The notes below the pieces were generated by a model. The model did no database searches. It was not told the DNA's origin and worked only from the letters and a program-made list of their open reading frames with translations. From Archegozetes longisetosus (Eukaryota > Arthropoda > Arachnida > Sarcoptiformes > Trhypochthoniidae), in contig JAEMBT020000007.1 in the NCBI GenBank assembly GCA_018873245.2, positions 3,961,129-4,025,128 on the forward strand: a DNA stretch of 64,000 bases. Reading direction: 5' to 3'. Below are positions 49,579-59,093 of the stretch, one piece after another. Made by a program: the position numbers and the translations under genes. The stretch's first letter is position 1, and every line of letters begins with the position of its first letter.

Positions 49579-50113
49579 GAGGCTTTTTCAAAATTGTTAA
49601 CTGAATAGATTGTTCTGAAATGATTATGAGCGTTCAACAATTAGGATTATCTTCCAAGATAAGAGTTTATTCTCCATAATTATCGATGTCTTTAGACTAA
49701 ACGAAAGCACAGAAAGTATTTTAGATATGACTTGAGGATTAAGATCGACATGATATGGCTGGCTGCAGTCAAAATTAAATGAAAATGGTTTCAATTTAAT
49801 TAAAATGACAGAATATCAGAATTATGAGCCTTTGTTCACTAAAATCTACAATTTTATTCAACACAACTTTCGATGCGAGCGTGTCATTTAGTTTAATGAT
49901 AATTGAAACTGACATGATTTTTATTTTTTAAACATTAATTTAATAATTTAAATGCTAATCATTTCATTGTCTTTTGTATACCTTCAAGTTTTAGTATCAA
50001 TCCAATTCTATGTGTTTTATATTATTTACAAGTTCTTAATGTTAAATAAATATTTGATTATTCTTAAATATATTAAAATGACTTCTTTATTGCCCTAATA
50101 AAACTTTAAGCTA
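49579..50113 (+). repeat. Dispersed ~500 bp repeat, copy 2
   Basis: Same family as 46388-46881, in the same orientation 3.19 kb downstream. It carries about 45 extra bases near 50003-50048 that copy 1 lacks. Otherwise the two are collinear. Confidence 0.8.
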
Positions 50114-50370
50114 TTGTTATTCACAATAGTATTGAAATTAAACTTCAGTTTAATTCAACTAAATTCAATATGAAATTCTCAAATTATCTGAAAATTAATC
50201 CCTTATTGCAGTGAATGCTAACATTCAAGTCTAGACCGGATATTCTAATTGTGAGATTAAGTTTAATGAGCTTAAAATTCTGCTCAAGCTTATTTTCTTT
50301 AATAAGTAATTAAAGCTTTAGATCAAAACTTTAAGAATTCAAAACTTATCCAAAATTATTGCTATGCACT

Positions 50371-50949
50371 TAGAGACCACGATTTTCGGGCGTTACTTTT
50401 AACGAAATTCGGAGGGTCTTTTCGGGTGTTAATTTTAAAAGTAAATTTCGGGAGTTTTCGGGTTTCATAAAAAATTTTATTGATTCGATTGTAACTACAT
50501 GTACAATTAGTTTGACTAATAATTAGAAAAATGACACTTGATATCACCATTCAAATATAATATAGTAGATCTTTTGAGGTTTTCAAGATAAAGTTTAGTC
50601 CGTTTGAAAGTTAAAACATTACGAAATTTGCTAAAAGATCTTTCAGCGTCTAAACTTCCAAATGTAATGCATAATAAATTAAGAGCAACTATTGACAAAT
50701 TATGATCTGATGTTCTTTTCTTTTTAGACATATTTATTTGCTTTTATTTATCATAAATATCAAGATAAATATCTATCAAAACAAAATCACGTGTACTTTT
50801 GAGGACTTTTTTATTTATAAGTTAGGGATTTCATACTTCTAAAATTAGGAATTTTCGGGGATTTTCGGATTTTACCCGAAAGCATATTAGCTAAAATCGG
50901 CAGGAATTATCGGGAAAATTCGGGTTTTATCCGAAAATCGTGGTCTTTA
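50371..50949 (-). mobile_element. 579 bp hAT-superfamily element with 8 bp target duplication
   Basis: Both ends read TA(G/A)AGACCACGATTTTCGG inward, and both flanks carry the same 8 bases, TATGCACT (50363-50370 and 50950-50957). This is exactly the hAT pattern. TTTTCGGG words repeat just inside both ends. The interior encodes only the C-terminal dimerisation part of a hAT transposase on the minus strand, so this is a deletion derivative moved by an enzyme supplied elsewhere. It interrupts an older repeat whose unfilled relatives lie at 57495-57520 and near 52015. Confidence 0.9.
50516..50731 (-). pseudogene. hAT transposase C-terminal dimerisation fragment
   Basis: A 71-codon open frame reads LSIVALNLLCITFGSLDAER, then SFSKFRNVLTFKRTKLYLEN. 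This is the conserved hAT C-terminal block (normally ...SSAxxERSFS...KR..L). The DDE core and zinc finger are absent. It is the remaining coding part of the 579 bp element. Confidence 0.85.
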
Positions 50950-51237
50950 TATGCACTCAAACTTGTGAATCATCGTTTATAAGATAAGTATCAGTAAGAG
51001 ACCAAACAGTTTTTATAAAGATTAAAAAACTTTAATTTTAGTTCTATGTCTGGATAATTATCTGAAATGAGGATATTCTTTAATATATTGACGGTGCGTG
51101 AAGCCGTTATTATTTTGTTTTCCAATTGTTATAAAACTATGAGGAAAAATCTTGAATTATAAGAAAAATACAAAAATAGTAACCAACCAAAACAATCAAA
51201 TTTGTTGAATTAAGTAATTCAATGGTTTTTTCTTCAG

Positions 51238-51620
51238 AATATGACTTGAGATCTATACTGGATCTAATCTAACTCTAATGTCACGTGAACCCAAATTATA
51301 CTCTTGCGCTATGCGCTATGAAATATAATTCGGATTCGTGAGCGTATATTATCGCATTGGAACTATACTATCATATCCATATGTAATTTCAATCAGAGAT
51401 ACGACAGTATAGTTCCAAAGCGACGATATTATACTATTTGTAGATAATCTATTGATATAAAGCTATTTTAATTTGATACTGAGTTAAATTATCAAAAGAA
51501 GAAATGACTCGAAATCGGGTCGTCAAATTTTATAAGAATATTTCAGATAAACCGAAACTTTATACAGTAAAATATTTGATGGCTGAAGGTATGCCTCGCA
51601 ATTGCATATATAGCAGTTAT
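51238..51620 (+). pseudogene. 5' end of a Tc1/mariner-superfamily transposase, copy 1
   Basis: Collinear with 54025-54345 (direct repeat). The leader contains GTCACGTGAACCC. The frame then opens at ATG 51505 with MTRNRVVKFYKNISDKPKLY, followed by MAEGMPRNCIYS, the N-terminal helix-turn-helix of a known Tc1/mariner-type transposase group. It is cut off after about 40 codons by the AGCT-rich repeat. Confidence 0.7.
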
Positions 51621-51639
51621 AGTGAAGAGCATAAGCTAA

Positions 51640-51790
51640 CTGTGAGCTGAGCTGCGCTGCGCTTGAAGCTCAACTTTAGCTGTCTTCGAACTTGTAAGCT
51701 CGAGTTTCAAGCTCAGACTGTGATGAAGAGGCGCAGCTCAAGCCCTAGCTGTTGGGCTTCAAGCTCAGCCCATTTAAAGCTTATTTAATA
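51640..51790 (+). repeat. AGCT-rich dispersed repeat, copy B
   Basis: Relative of 22830-22945 in the opposite orientation. It contains CTTGTAAGCTCGAG and GCGCAGCTCAAGC, with many self-complementary AGCT words. It interrupts the transposase fragment to its left. Confidence 0.55.
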
Positions 51791-51912
51791 AAGCAAAGAG
51801 CAGTATTAACTGTTTCATAGTAATGAATATTGAATTGCTTCTTATATGTTAGCAAAATAGACATTAAATTATGTCTATGGTTAGAGATTCCAGACCAATG
51901 CTCTTTGCTACG

Positions 51913-52040
51913 GATAATTACCAAAACATAGATCTAAAATGAATTTTTTAATTCTTCATAAAAATTGACTTGTCTTACTGATATTTGTTTTGTAAGCGAC
52001 TATTTACGAGTTTCAGTACATAGCAATAATTTTATTATAC
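51913..52040 (+). repeat. Partial copy of the inverted-repeat arm
   Basis: Direct relative of 57403-57520, from GATAATTACCAAAACATA through TCTTCATAAAAATTGA, TTACTGATAT and ACATAGCAATAATTTT. It lacks the hAT insertion at the corresponding point. Confidence 0.7.
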
Positions 52041-52439
52041 ACTGTAGTCTTATTGACAAAGATTTATATAAAGTCAATATTTTTCCAAAGTTGATATCAT
52101 GGTATTTTTCCCTTTAGAACTGTTTAAATATGAATTACTTAAATTATTTAATGCTAATGTGTATTATATAATTGAAAAGCTCTTCTTTCAAGCTTTAGAA
52201 TGTATATTAATATTTACATAAAAGTCTTAAAAATAAGAGAAAAATACGTGAATATAAATACGTGTATTTTTTCACGCATTCAAAAATAAGTTGACACTAA
52301 AATGAATCCCAATTAAGATTTTTAAAGGAGAAATGTTAGTAGATTAAAGTCTACATAGATAATATTTAGTTCTTAACTCTTAATTTAAAGACAATTTTGT
52401 GAACAAAGTGCCTAAAACTTGGTAGTTAAGCTAGTCCAA

Positions 52440-53050
52440 ACGTATCAAAGTAGTTATCGATTATGGGATGAATAAAAGTATCCGAAAAACTGCCCAGAAT
52501 AATCTTACTCCTGAGGATGTCAAGAAAATTATTAATAAATCTAAAGCTTTCGATGCGAACAAGACTTTACCTCGAGGAGGCCGTAAAAGCTTCATAACAC
52601 CTTGAACTGATAACCAAATAAAATGGGAGGCTGTCTTTGAAAAGAAAAATATCAGCCCAAGAAATTAAAGAAAATCTAAATCTTAACATCATTAAGAGTA
52701 GGCTAAATGAAAGAGGTTTCACGGAAGAATTGCACGAAGGAAACCATTCGTGTCACCGAAAAACATAAAGAAGAGATTTTCGTTTGCGAGACAAGATGTA
52801 AATATGCCATCTTCTTGGAAAAAGATAACTTGGTCTAATGAATCTAAATTTCGGATTTGAAGCAAGGAACAGATCATTTGGATGTGGTAAAAGAAAAATG
52901 AGGCCTTTAAGAAAGATAACACTATCGGAAACAGTTGATCACTCTCTATATATTATGGTTTGGGGTTTCTTTTCTGTTCACGGACTTGGACGTCTGACTG
53001 AAATCAGTGGCCGAATAAACGTATATCAATACAGAGGTATGCTGACTGGA
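52440..53050 (+). pseudogene. Tc1-like transposase pseudogene with D-to-N change
   Basis: The frame from about 52440 reads VVIDYGMNKSIRKTAQNN, LTPEDVKKIINKSKAFDANK and RGGRKSF, the N-terminal helix-turn-helix and linker of a Tc1-type enzyme. Stops and frameshifts follow. The first catalytic motif reads KITWSNESKF, where Tc1 enzymes have SDES, so the Asp codon is AAT (52837-52839). SLYIMVWGFFSVHGLGRL follows, equivalent to the VMVWG strand. It ends abruptly near 53050, where unrelated sequence begins. Not functional. Confidence 0.75.
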
Positions 53051-53905
53051 AAAGAGAAGATCCATCCACTATGGGGACGTGGGTTCCTACCGATCTCAAC
53101 AAAAGCGATATCACTCGGTAGGTCTTCTCGGGTAGAGCAAGTTTTATAGCAGGCATTTTGCTGCAAACTCAAGCGTTTACGAGATATGGGGATCCGAAGT
53201 TTGAACGAACAAGTGCATTTTTCTCGAGACTCTTTAAGCCTATTCTTATCGTACTATCGCCAATAAATGTTGAGCCTTACCACAGAAGAAAAATATACTC
53301 AAAGGCCATATATGGTCAGTCATTTTCGAGATCAAAACTAAAAACAAGTAACAACCTCAGGCGAAATCTGGGATGAAGTGTATATAGGGCCGAGAAAAGT
53401 TGAGAAGGGACACTTCTACTTCCACCGAAACAAACTCAACTAAAGACATATAGGGAAGCACTATTAACTGTCCTCACTGTCTGATGGAGCAGGGAGAAAC
53501 AATTTGTCAAGCTTCTGGGCGGGAAATAATATCAAGGACTGATGCTGCGCCCAGGTTCCTCAAGGAGATTTGACTCAAGTAGCTCGACATACAGGGCCAC
53601 TTGATCTCAGCTCTCTGGGGATTTCAGCTAAAGAGTCTATGCTCCTTTCGTTCGGATTCACTCGGCACCGCTCCGCCTCAAGTATATACGTTTTAGTAGA
53701 TATGGCCAAACGCGGTGCCGAGTCAGTCTTGTACCACTGCTGTCAATGCAAATGTGGTTTGAGGATGGTCGGATGTTTTACTCACGTTATGACCGTTCTT
53801 TGGTTCTTCGAGTATGAGTTGCACATATCTGAGATTCCAAGTCCCATAGAATCCTTGGGTGGGATTTGGGTGACTTTGGAATCCACTAATAGCGAGCGAT
53901 ATTGA
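53050..53905 (+). mobile_element. Inserted fragment with SWIM-type zinc finger
   Basis: Base composition becomes less AT-rich at about 53050 and returns at about 53905. An open frame at 53570-53905 (111 codons) ends with CCQCKCGLRMVGCFTHVMTV followed by LWFF. That is the CxCx(n)CxH pattern of a SWIM zinc finger, in the wording found in proteins of some invertebrate DNA transposons. Frames at 52838-53149 and 53158-53376 give no further recognisable domain, and several stops lie between. I read it as a degraded fragment of a different transposon that landed in the Tc1 copy. Confidence 0.5.
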
Positions 53906-53920
53906 TGAAATTTGTCATTT

Positions 53921-54020
53921 TTAATTGTTTTGATCACTTTTCTTGTTTTTCCTATAACTTAAGATTTTTCTCATAGTTTTGTGATAATCGGAAAGCAAAA
54001 TAATAACGGCTTCATGCATT
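53921..54020 (+). repeat. Middle copy of the inverted-repeat arm core
   Basis: Contains CCTATAACTTAAG, TTTTTCTCATAGTTTTGTGA and AATAATAACGGCTTCATGC, matching 57290-57370 directly and 51094-51175 as reverse complement. By position it is probably the 3' end of the Tc1-like element on its left. Confidence 0.75.
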
Positions 54021-54024
54021 ATGA

Positions 54025-54760
54025 ATATGATATATGACTTGAGAACTAGACTAGATGTAATCTAACTAACGTCACGTGAACCCGAATGAGACTCTTTTCA
54101 ATAGTGCGTTATGAAGTAGAATTTGGATTTGTGGGCATATATTTACACATTTTGTATACATTCTTTTGATATAAAATATTCTAATTTCTTTGATACTGAG
54201 TTAGATTATCAAAAGTTATACCATCAAAAGAAGAGATGACTCGAAATCGGGTCGTCAAATTCTATAAGAATAATTCAGATAAACTACAATCTCATACTGT
54301 AAAGTAGTTTTAGCTGTAGGTATGCCTCGCGATTTCATATATAAATATAATTAAAACAGATCAGAACTGATCTACTACTAAAGAAAAGTAAGGGTCGCTG
54401 TTTCCAAAAATTGTCAACATAAAAAGGCTAAAAGCTTTATTGAATAATGAATCATAGGTACAAGTAGACTCTCTCTGAAACTGCACGTAATCTATCTGTG
54501 GACAGAACTATCAAATGTTGGTTCAAATAGAGGTCTATCCGCAAACAAAATTGCCAAAATATACCAGAAATCAAGAGATAGTGGTTAAGATTCAATTCGC
54601 TTGATCTTATCGCTATTGTAAAAATTTTGATTTAGTTAATTGTGCCGAAATACCCTAGCCCAACAAAACTTCTTTATTGCTCGATTGAATATTTTTCCGT
54701 TATTTGTATCGAATGGTTTACAGGAATAGTTGGTGTACCAAAGGTACTGGTTATTTCATA
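54025..54760 (+). pseudogene. Tc1/mariner-superfamily transposase pseudogene, copy 2
   Basis: The 5' part is collinear with 51238-51620. The frame opens at ATG 54237 (MTRNRVVKFYKNNSD) and soon meets stops. Broken pieces such as SETARNLSVDRTIKCWF can be followed to about 54600, and weaker ones to 54760. This copy has no AGCT-rich insertion. No intact catalytic motif is visible. Confidence 0.6.
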
Positions 54761-55171
54761 GCACGAGTAAAATTTTGCTTCAAAAAAGTTGATTTAAATA
54801 TCAAAAGAAGTATTGTTAGTTTTACTAAAAGAATTCGAATATCTGCTGAATTGTGCCACCTTCAGTTATTTATGAGCTCATTTATATTTCTAATATAATG
54901 TAGTGTTTCTGTACGAAATTCATATTTTTCAAGAAATATGATCGTAGCTAAATATGAATTAAAATTTTGTCCAAGGTATTAAGGCGACTGAAAAGCAATT
55001 GCATATTCATATCTTATCAATGAATAGAGTTATAAATATTTTTACAACAGATTATTACACACTTGTTAATTTGCTTCTTTATGACGTAATTAATTTGGAT
55101 TTAACTGCTTATTATCAGTCATATAGTAATAGTTCCAAATAATGACTCTCTTCGAGTCATTCTTACCAAAG

Positions 55172-55180
55172 ACACACACA

Positions 55181-55253
<73 letters not shown>
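55172..55253. repeat. Compound CA/GA microsatellite
   Basis: About 13 CA units (55172-55198) run directly into about 27 GA units (55199-55253). It lies inside the mariner-type element, near its left end, so it probably grew after the insertion. Confidence 0.95.
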
Positions 55254-55256
<3 letters not shown>

Positions 55257-55559
55257 ATAAAGTGCCATGAATTACTAGACTCTATTATTCCTAAAATTTC
55301 CAAGATATTAACTAGAATAGCCGATCCGAATTCAATCAAGATCAGACAAATATACAATCTTCATCATCAATTTCGGGATGAAGGGCGTACATCGTGCCAA
55401 GATGAGTCGCACAATGGGATACTTTGCTTTTCAACAGATGAAGAACATCAATATTCACTTTAAAAACTCTCAGATTAATGAAGACATTGAATCACAGAGG
55501 AGTTACCTTTTTAGTTAGGGATAATTAAGTACTCAACAGCTCTTAAAGAAGCTATATGT

Positions 55560-55760
55560 GTGTAAAGTATTATCACGTTGGATGCCATACACTTTTACAG
55601 CTAATCAGAAAGAACCTCAAGTAAATTTTTTAAAAAAGAGCACTTTCTAAGGTATAACCATATTCTCTAGTTCACAGATAGAATTGTAACTATCAATGAA
55701 ACTTGGGTAAAAAGTTTTGACCCTCAGCTTCAATATCAAAAGAATATCGATATCCCGGAA
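55560..55760 (+). pseudogene. Mariner transposase catalytic-region fragment, D-to-N
   Basis: SRWMPYTFTANQK corresponds to the mariner block that reads roughly S-R-W-x-P-x-x-L-T before the catalytic domain. After a frameshift, RIVTINETWVKSFDP corresponds to the block normally containing GDETW. The catalytic Asp codon is AAT (55695-55697). The second catalytic block is not recognisable, so this copy is inactive. Confidence 0.75.
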
Positions 55761-56809
55761 AGGAGCTATATGCTTGATTTTCAAATATTAAAATCCTTAA
55801 GTGTGTGCAAATGTCCTTAAATTTAAATTCAGATCGACGAAGATAGAGCTAACGTTGAGAGAATGGAAGCATATGATGACAGTGACATCTCATCAAAATC
55901 AGATACCGAGTAATCAAATTTTTCCGAAACATCAAAATGTGAGCAATGATGTATGTCTAATTTATTGAAAGAATAGTATTTCCTTATATACAATAACACT
56001 GAATTCGGCATCCTATAACGTTACACTATAATGTGAGACTATACAAGCATCAAAATTTCAGGAATTTCTTGACTAAACATTAATGGAAGGAAATCAAAGT
56101 ACTCCCATATATCTCTCATTTAAACCCCAGTAATTACAACGGCATCGCTAGAAATAAAAGGCCAAATAACAGTAAAGTGCTTGCAAATGAATTTGATTTG
56201 GAAGTTGCTTATCATGAAGTTATTCGTAAAATTGATTTATAAATATACCACCATTTCAACATAAAGACTACTAAATCATTAGGAAGTTGTCATGAAACTT
56301 GGAATCAATTACATTGCATAATACTAAAATATCTGTTTCTATAAGGAGATATGAATATGCAGTTACTTTTCAGTCGCCTTAATACTCGTCAGGGGATAAT
56401 GTTAATTTTTGCCCTTAGTTCGATTATGCTATTATTTGGTATGCAAATTGGTTACTCAAAGACGACATAGTTTTGCTTTTAACATATCTTAATCACTTGA
56501 CATTAAAACCCACAAAAACAAATAATGTTCCCTCTTTAATATCTCAACAACGTAATTAGCATAGCAGATGAAACTTTGAGGGCTAATAGTGACATAATAG
56601 ATGATTTAAATGAATATAAGAGGCTTCGTAACATCACTCTTAATGTATTGCTATTATGAATTAAAAAGATTGAGAGAATGAAATATTTTATTTCGACTGC
56701 GTTACCCTAGGTGTTTTAACCAAGTTTCTCTAATATTACACGTGGCCCATCTCTAAGTATATAATCTAAAATTTATTAGGTTCAATCAGTTGGGATAATA
56801 TACACGAAT

Positions 56810-57000
56810 TTGAGGAGAATGGCAAAACAATTTGACAATCGAAATCGTCTCTTAGTTTTGCATGAATATGGGATCAAATCAATTAAAATACTTGACTTAT
56901 TAACTGGGATACCCTCAATTTATGATCATCTGAAGCGATTTCCGTCAGTATCTGGCAGATTATCGAAGATTTAACTGAGAAAAAAACTGAAAAATTGGCG
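56810..57000 (+). pseudogene. Transposase helix-turn-helix fragment
   Basis: A short frame from ATG 56819 reads MAKQFDNRNRLLVLHEYGIK, then ILDLLTGIPSIYDHLKRF, and stops at about 56974. The pattern is that of a Tc1/mariner N-terminal helix-turn-helix. The inverted-repeat arm begins 250 bases downstream, so together they look like an internally deleted element of which only the two ends remain. Confidence 0.55.
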
Positions 57001-57252
57001 ATATAGGATAAGCTATATATACCATATGGAGACAGTTTTCACGCCTATGCCGGGCCAACTTTAACTCTGTATTTAAGCTCGAAGAGAGCGAATTAGGTAC
57101 TAGAGTTGTTTATAGAAACATTATTTAAAGTGTTATTTGTAACTCAAGCTTGTTATAATTGAATTGGAACAACTTTAGATAAAAATATGAATAATTATAA
57201 TTACCGACAATTTTTTGGACTGCACTGTACAATAGTCTATATCTCCAGCCAT

Positions 57253-57570
57253 ATACTGAAGAAAAAACCACCGAATTGCTTAATTCGGCAAATTTAATTG
57301 TTTTTTCCCTATAACTTAGGGGTTTTCTCATAGTTTTATAATAATCGAAAAACAGAATAACAGCTTCACACATCTTGAATGTGGTAAGACTTATCTACTT
57401 TTCAGATAATTACCAAAACATAAATCTAAAATAAAATTATTTTAATCTTCATAAAAATTGATTTGTCTTTTACTGATATCTGTTTTGCAAACGATTATTT
57501 GAGTGCATAACGATAATTCTGGATAAGTTTTGAATTCTTAGTTTTGACCTAAAGCTTTAATTACGACTGA
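57253..57570 (+). repeat. Right arm of long inverted repeat
   Basis: Collinear with the reverse complement of 50307-51238 after removal of the hAT element. At 57503-57520 it shows the unfilled hAT target (reverse complement CGTTATGCACTCA, with TATGCACT once). It ends near 57570; beyond that the two flanks no longer match. Confidence 0.8.
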
Positions 57571-58187
57571 TTTATGAGTGAAAATCTTCCTCATAAGTTA
57601 ATTGTGATTTTTGTCTATTAATTTTGATTTCGAAACTAAGACATTATTTTTAATTAACATTAATTGTTTTATTTGTAACATTGAAGCTGTATTTTATAAT
57701 TATTCAACTCCATACACATTTCAAAAAGTCATACAAATCTTTATCATATCAAGACTACAATTTGTACGAAATTTCTATTTTTCAAGTTAACAATTTATGA
57801 AACTAGAGAACAGTTTGTAAGTAGTCAGAGTTTTATGAAGTCGTCACTGGTAACACATTTACGTCAAGTTTTCACTTAAAAGAATAGATAATGAGAAAAA
57901 ATCTATTTATACAGCTATGATCAAAACAACTAATTTGAATAACAATTTAATTTTCACTAAATTTATTGCTAGTAAACAATTTAAGCTTAAAAGTTTTTAG
58001 TATTTGTCAAATTTAGCAACGACAAAAGTCTTATAGTTGATTATTTCAATTGTTTCATCATTTGTTTTGAGAAATTTATGAAATTATGAGTCATAGACAT
58101 TAGTGAAAGAGTTTCGCATAGGCTCGAGTCGAGGCTCAAGTTTTTAAGCATTAAGCTGGTTTAAACGAACAGAGTACTGTACTAAAG
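57571..58187. other. Gene-free AT-rich DNA
   Basis: Nothing recognised except an AGGCTCGAGTCGAGGCTCAA word near 58120-58142 that recalls the AGCT-rich repeat family. Confidence 0.4.
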
Positions 58188-58927
58188 AGGGAACCGATTA
58201 ATCGCTGGGATTCCGATTTCAAAAATTATTTTTACAGCATGTATGTCATGTCATGACATCTTCAAAAAATATAGTTAAAAATGCTGACCGCCAGTCATGT
58301 AGAAGTTGTGCCCTTTTGAAAACCTCTTTTTCAATAAGTATCTGAAACGACATACAATAATACAATATAAAGAGAACGTTTAGAACATTAAATTATTAAA
58401 ATTCAATTATAAATGAATTAAATAAACTTCTAAGCAATATTCTTGAAGCCAGAGAAATAATTAAAATTTTTACAAATAATAAATTAATGAACACGGTATA
58501 TTTGGCTCAGAAAAAGCAATATCAGATAATAATGCTTTCTAACATAAATATATTATTTATGAAATTATATCAATGAAAATGAAAAAATTCATCTTCAAAG
58601 AAGTGTTTTATGCATAGAGATGTTGAAAAATGACTGCATTTGATAATAGCATAGCTGTTACAGGAGCAAGTATTTCCTGATACATTCTTAAAGCATTAAT
58701 TTCAATATTCAAAGGTATAGGTTTTGTTCCTTAATATTTTTGATAGTATGAATGCATTTCATTTTAATGATAAAATATTATAATATATTTTTAAGATGGC
58801 ATAACTTTTACATCATTCGCGGTCAGCATTTTTAACTATATTTTTTGAATATGCCATGACATGACATACATGCCGTAAAAATATTTTTTGAATCGGAATC
58901 CCAGCGATTGATCGGTTCCCTCTTAAG
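58188..58927. repeat. Foldback repeat with ~110 bp arms
   Basis: The left arm (58188-58297) and right arm (58817-58927) are reverse complements at about 90% identity. Both include AGGGAACCGATNAATCGCTG, CATGTATGTCATGTCATG and ATATAGTTAAAAATGCTGAC. Each arm, read from outside inward, encodes REPINRWDSD, so an old coding fragment was duplicated head to head. On the minus strand the frame runs 76 codons from 59062 to 58832. The ~520-base centre is AT-rich and featureless. Confidence 0.8.
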
Positions 58928-59062
58928 TATAAAGTCTTTAGAAACACATCTTGGTTGCTTTTCCTCATCAAAATCGTCAAAAAAAGCTTTTTTGTGGACA
59001 TTCAGATCTATATCACTTAAGTTTAATGTTTCACTAGTTTCTTTTGTTAATGTTTCGGACAT
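58832..59062 (-). pseudogene. Unidentified open fragment over the foldback right arm
   Basis: 76 codons starting MSETLTKETSETLNLSDIDL, with an acidic segment (FFDDFDEEKQ) and then REPINRWDSDSKNIFTACMS and CHGIFKKYS. The composition looks protein-like, but I do not recognise the family. The matching part in the left arm is broken by a stop. It is probably the start of a lost mobile-element protein. Confidence 0.35.
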
Positions 59063-59093
59063 TTGCGATCTTCAAGAGATAATCAGTAGATAA

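Larger units (their letters stand above)
50307..51238 (-). repeat. Left arm of long inverted repeat (hAT inserted inside)
   Basis: Without the hAT insertion, this arm is about 340 bases. Its reverse complement is collinear with 57253-57570. Shared words include CTGAAGAAAAAACCA, CATAGTTTTATAA, GGCTTCAC or a close variant, CAGATAATTA, ACTGATA, GAGTGCATA and GGATAAGTTTTGAATTCTTA. The inner part (51094-51175) recurs a third time, in direct orientation, at 53921-54020. Confidence 0.8.
54979..56382 (+). mobile_element. Mariner-type element with 35 bp inverted ends and TA duplication
   Basis: The left end TTAAGGCGACTGAAAAGCAA (continuing to about 55014) and the reverse complement of the right end (TTAAGGCGACTGAAAAGTAA) match over about 35 bases with a few differences. 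Both are flanked by TA (54977-54978 and 56383-56384). The length of 1404 bases is normal for mariner. Fragments of the transposase are RDEGRTSCQDESHNGIL and STDEEHQYSL, then SRWMPYTFTANQKEPQVNFL and VTINETWVKSFDPQLQY. Many stops and shifts break it, and a large CA/GA microsatellite lies inside. Confidence 0.8.

Noticed and set aside
55829..56011. Ser-rich minus-strand frame
   Set aside because: Lies inside the mariner element, opposite to its transposase direction.
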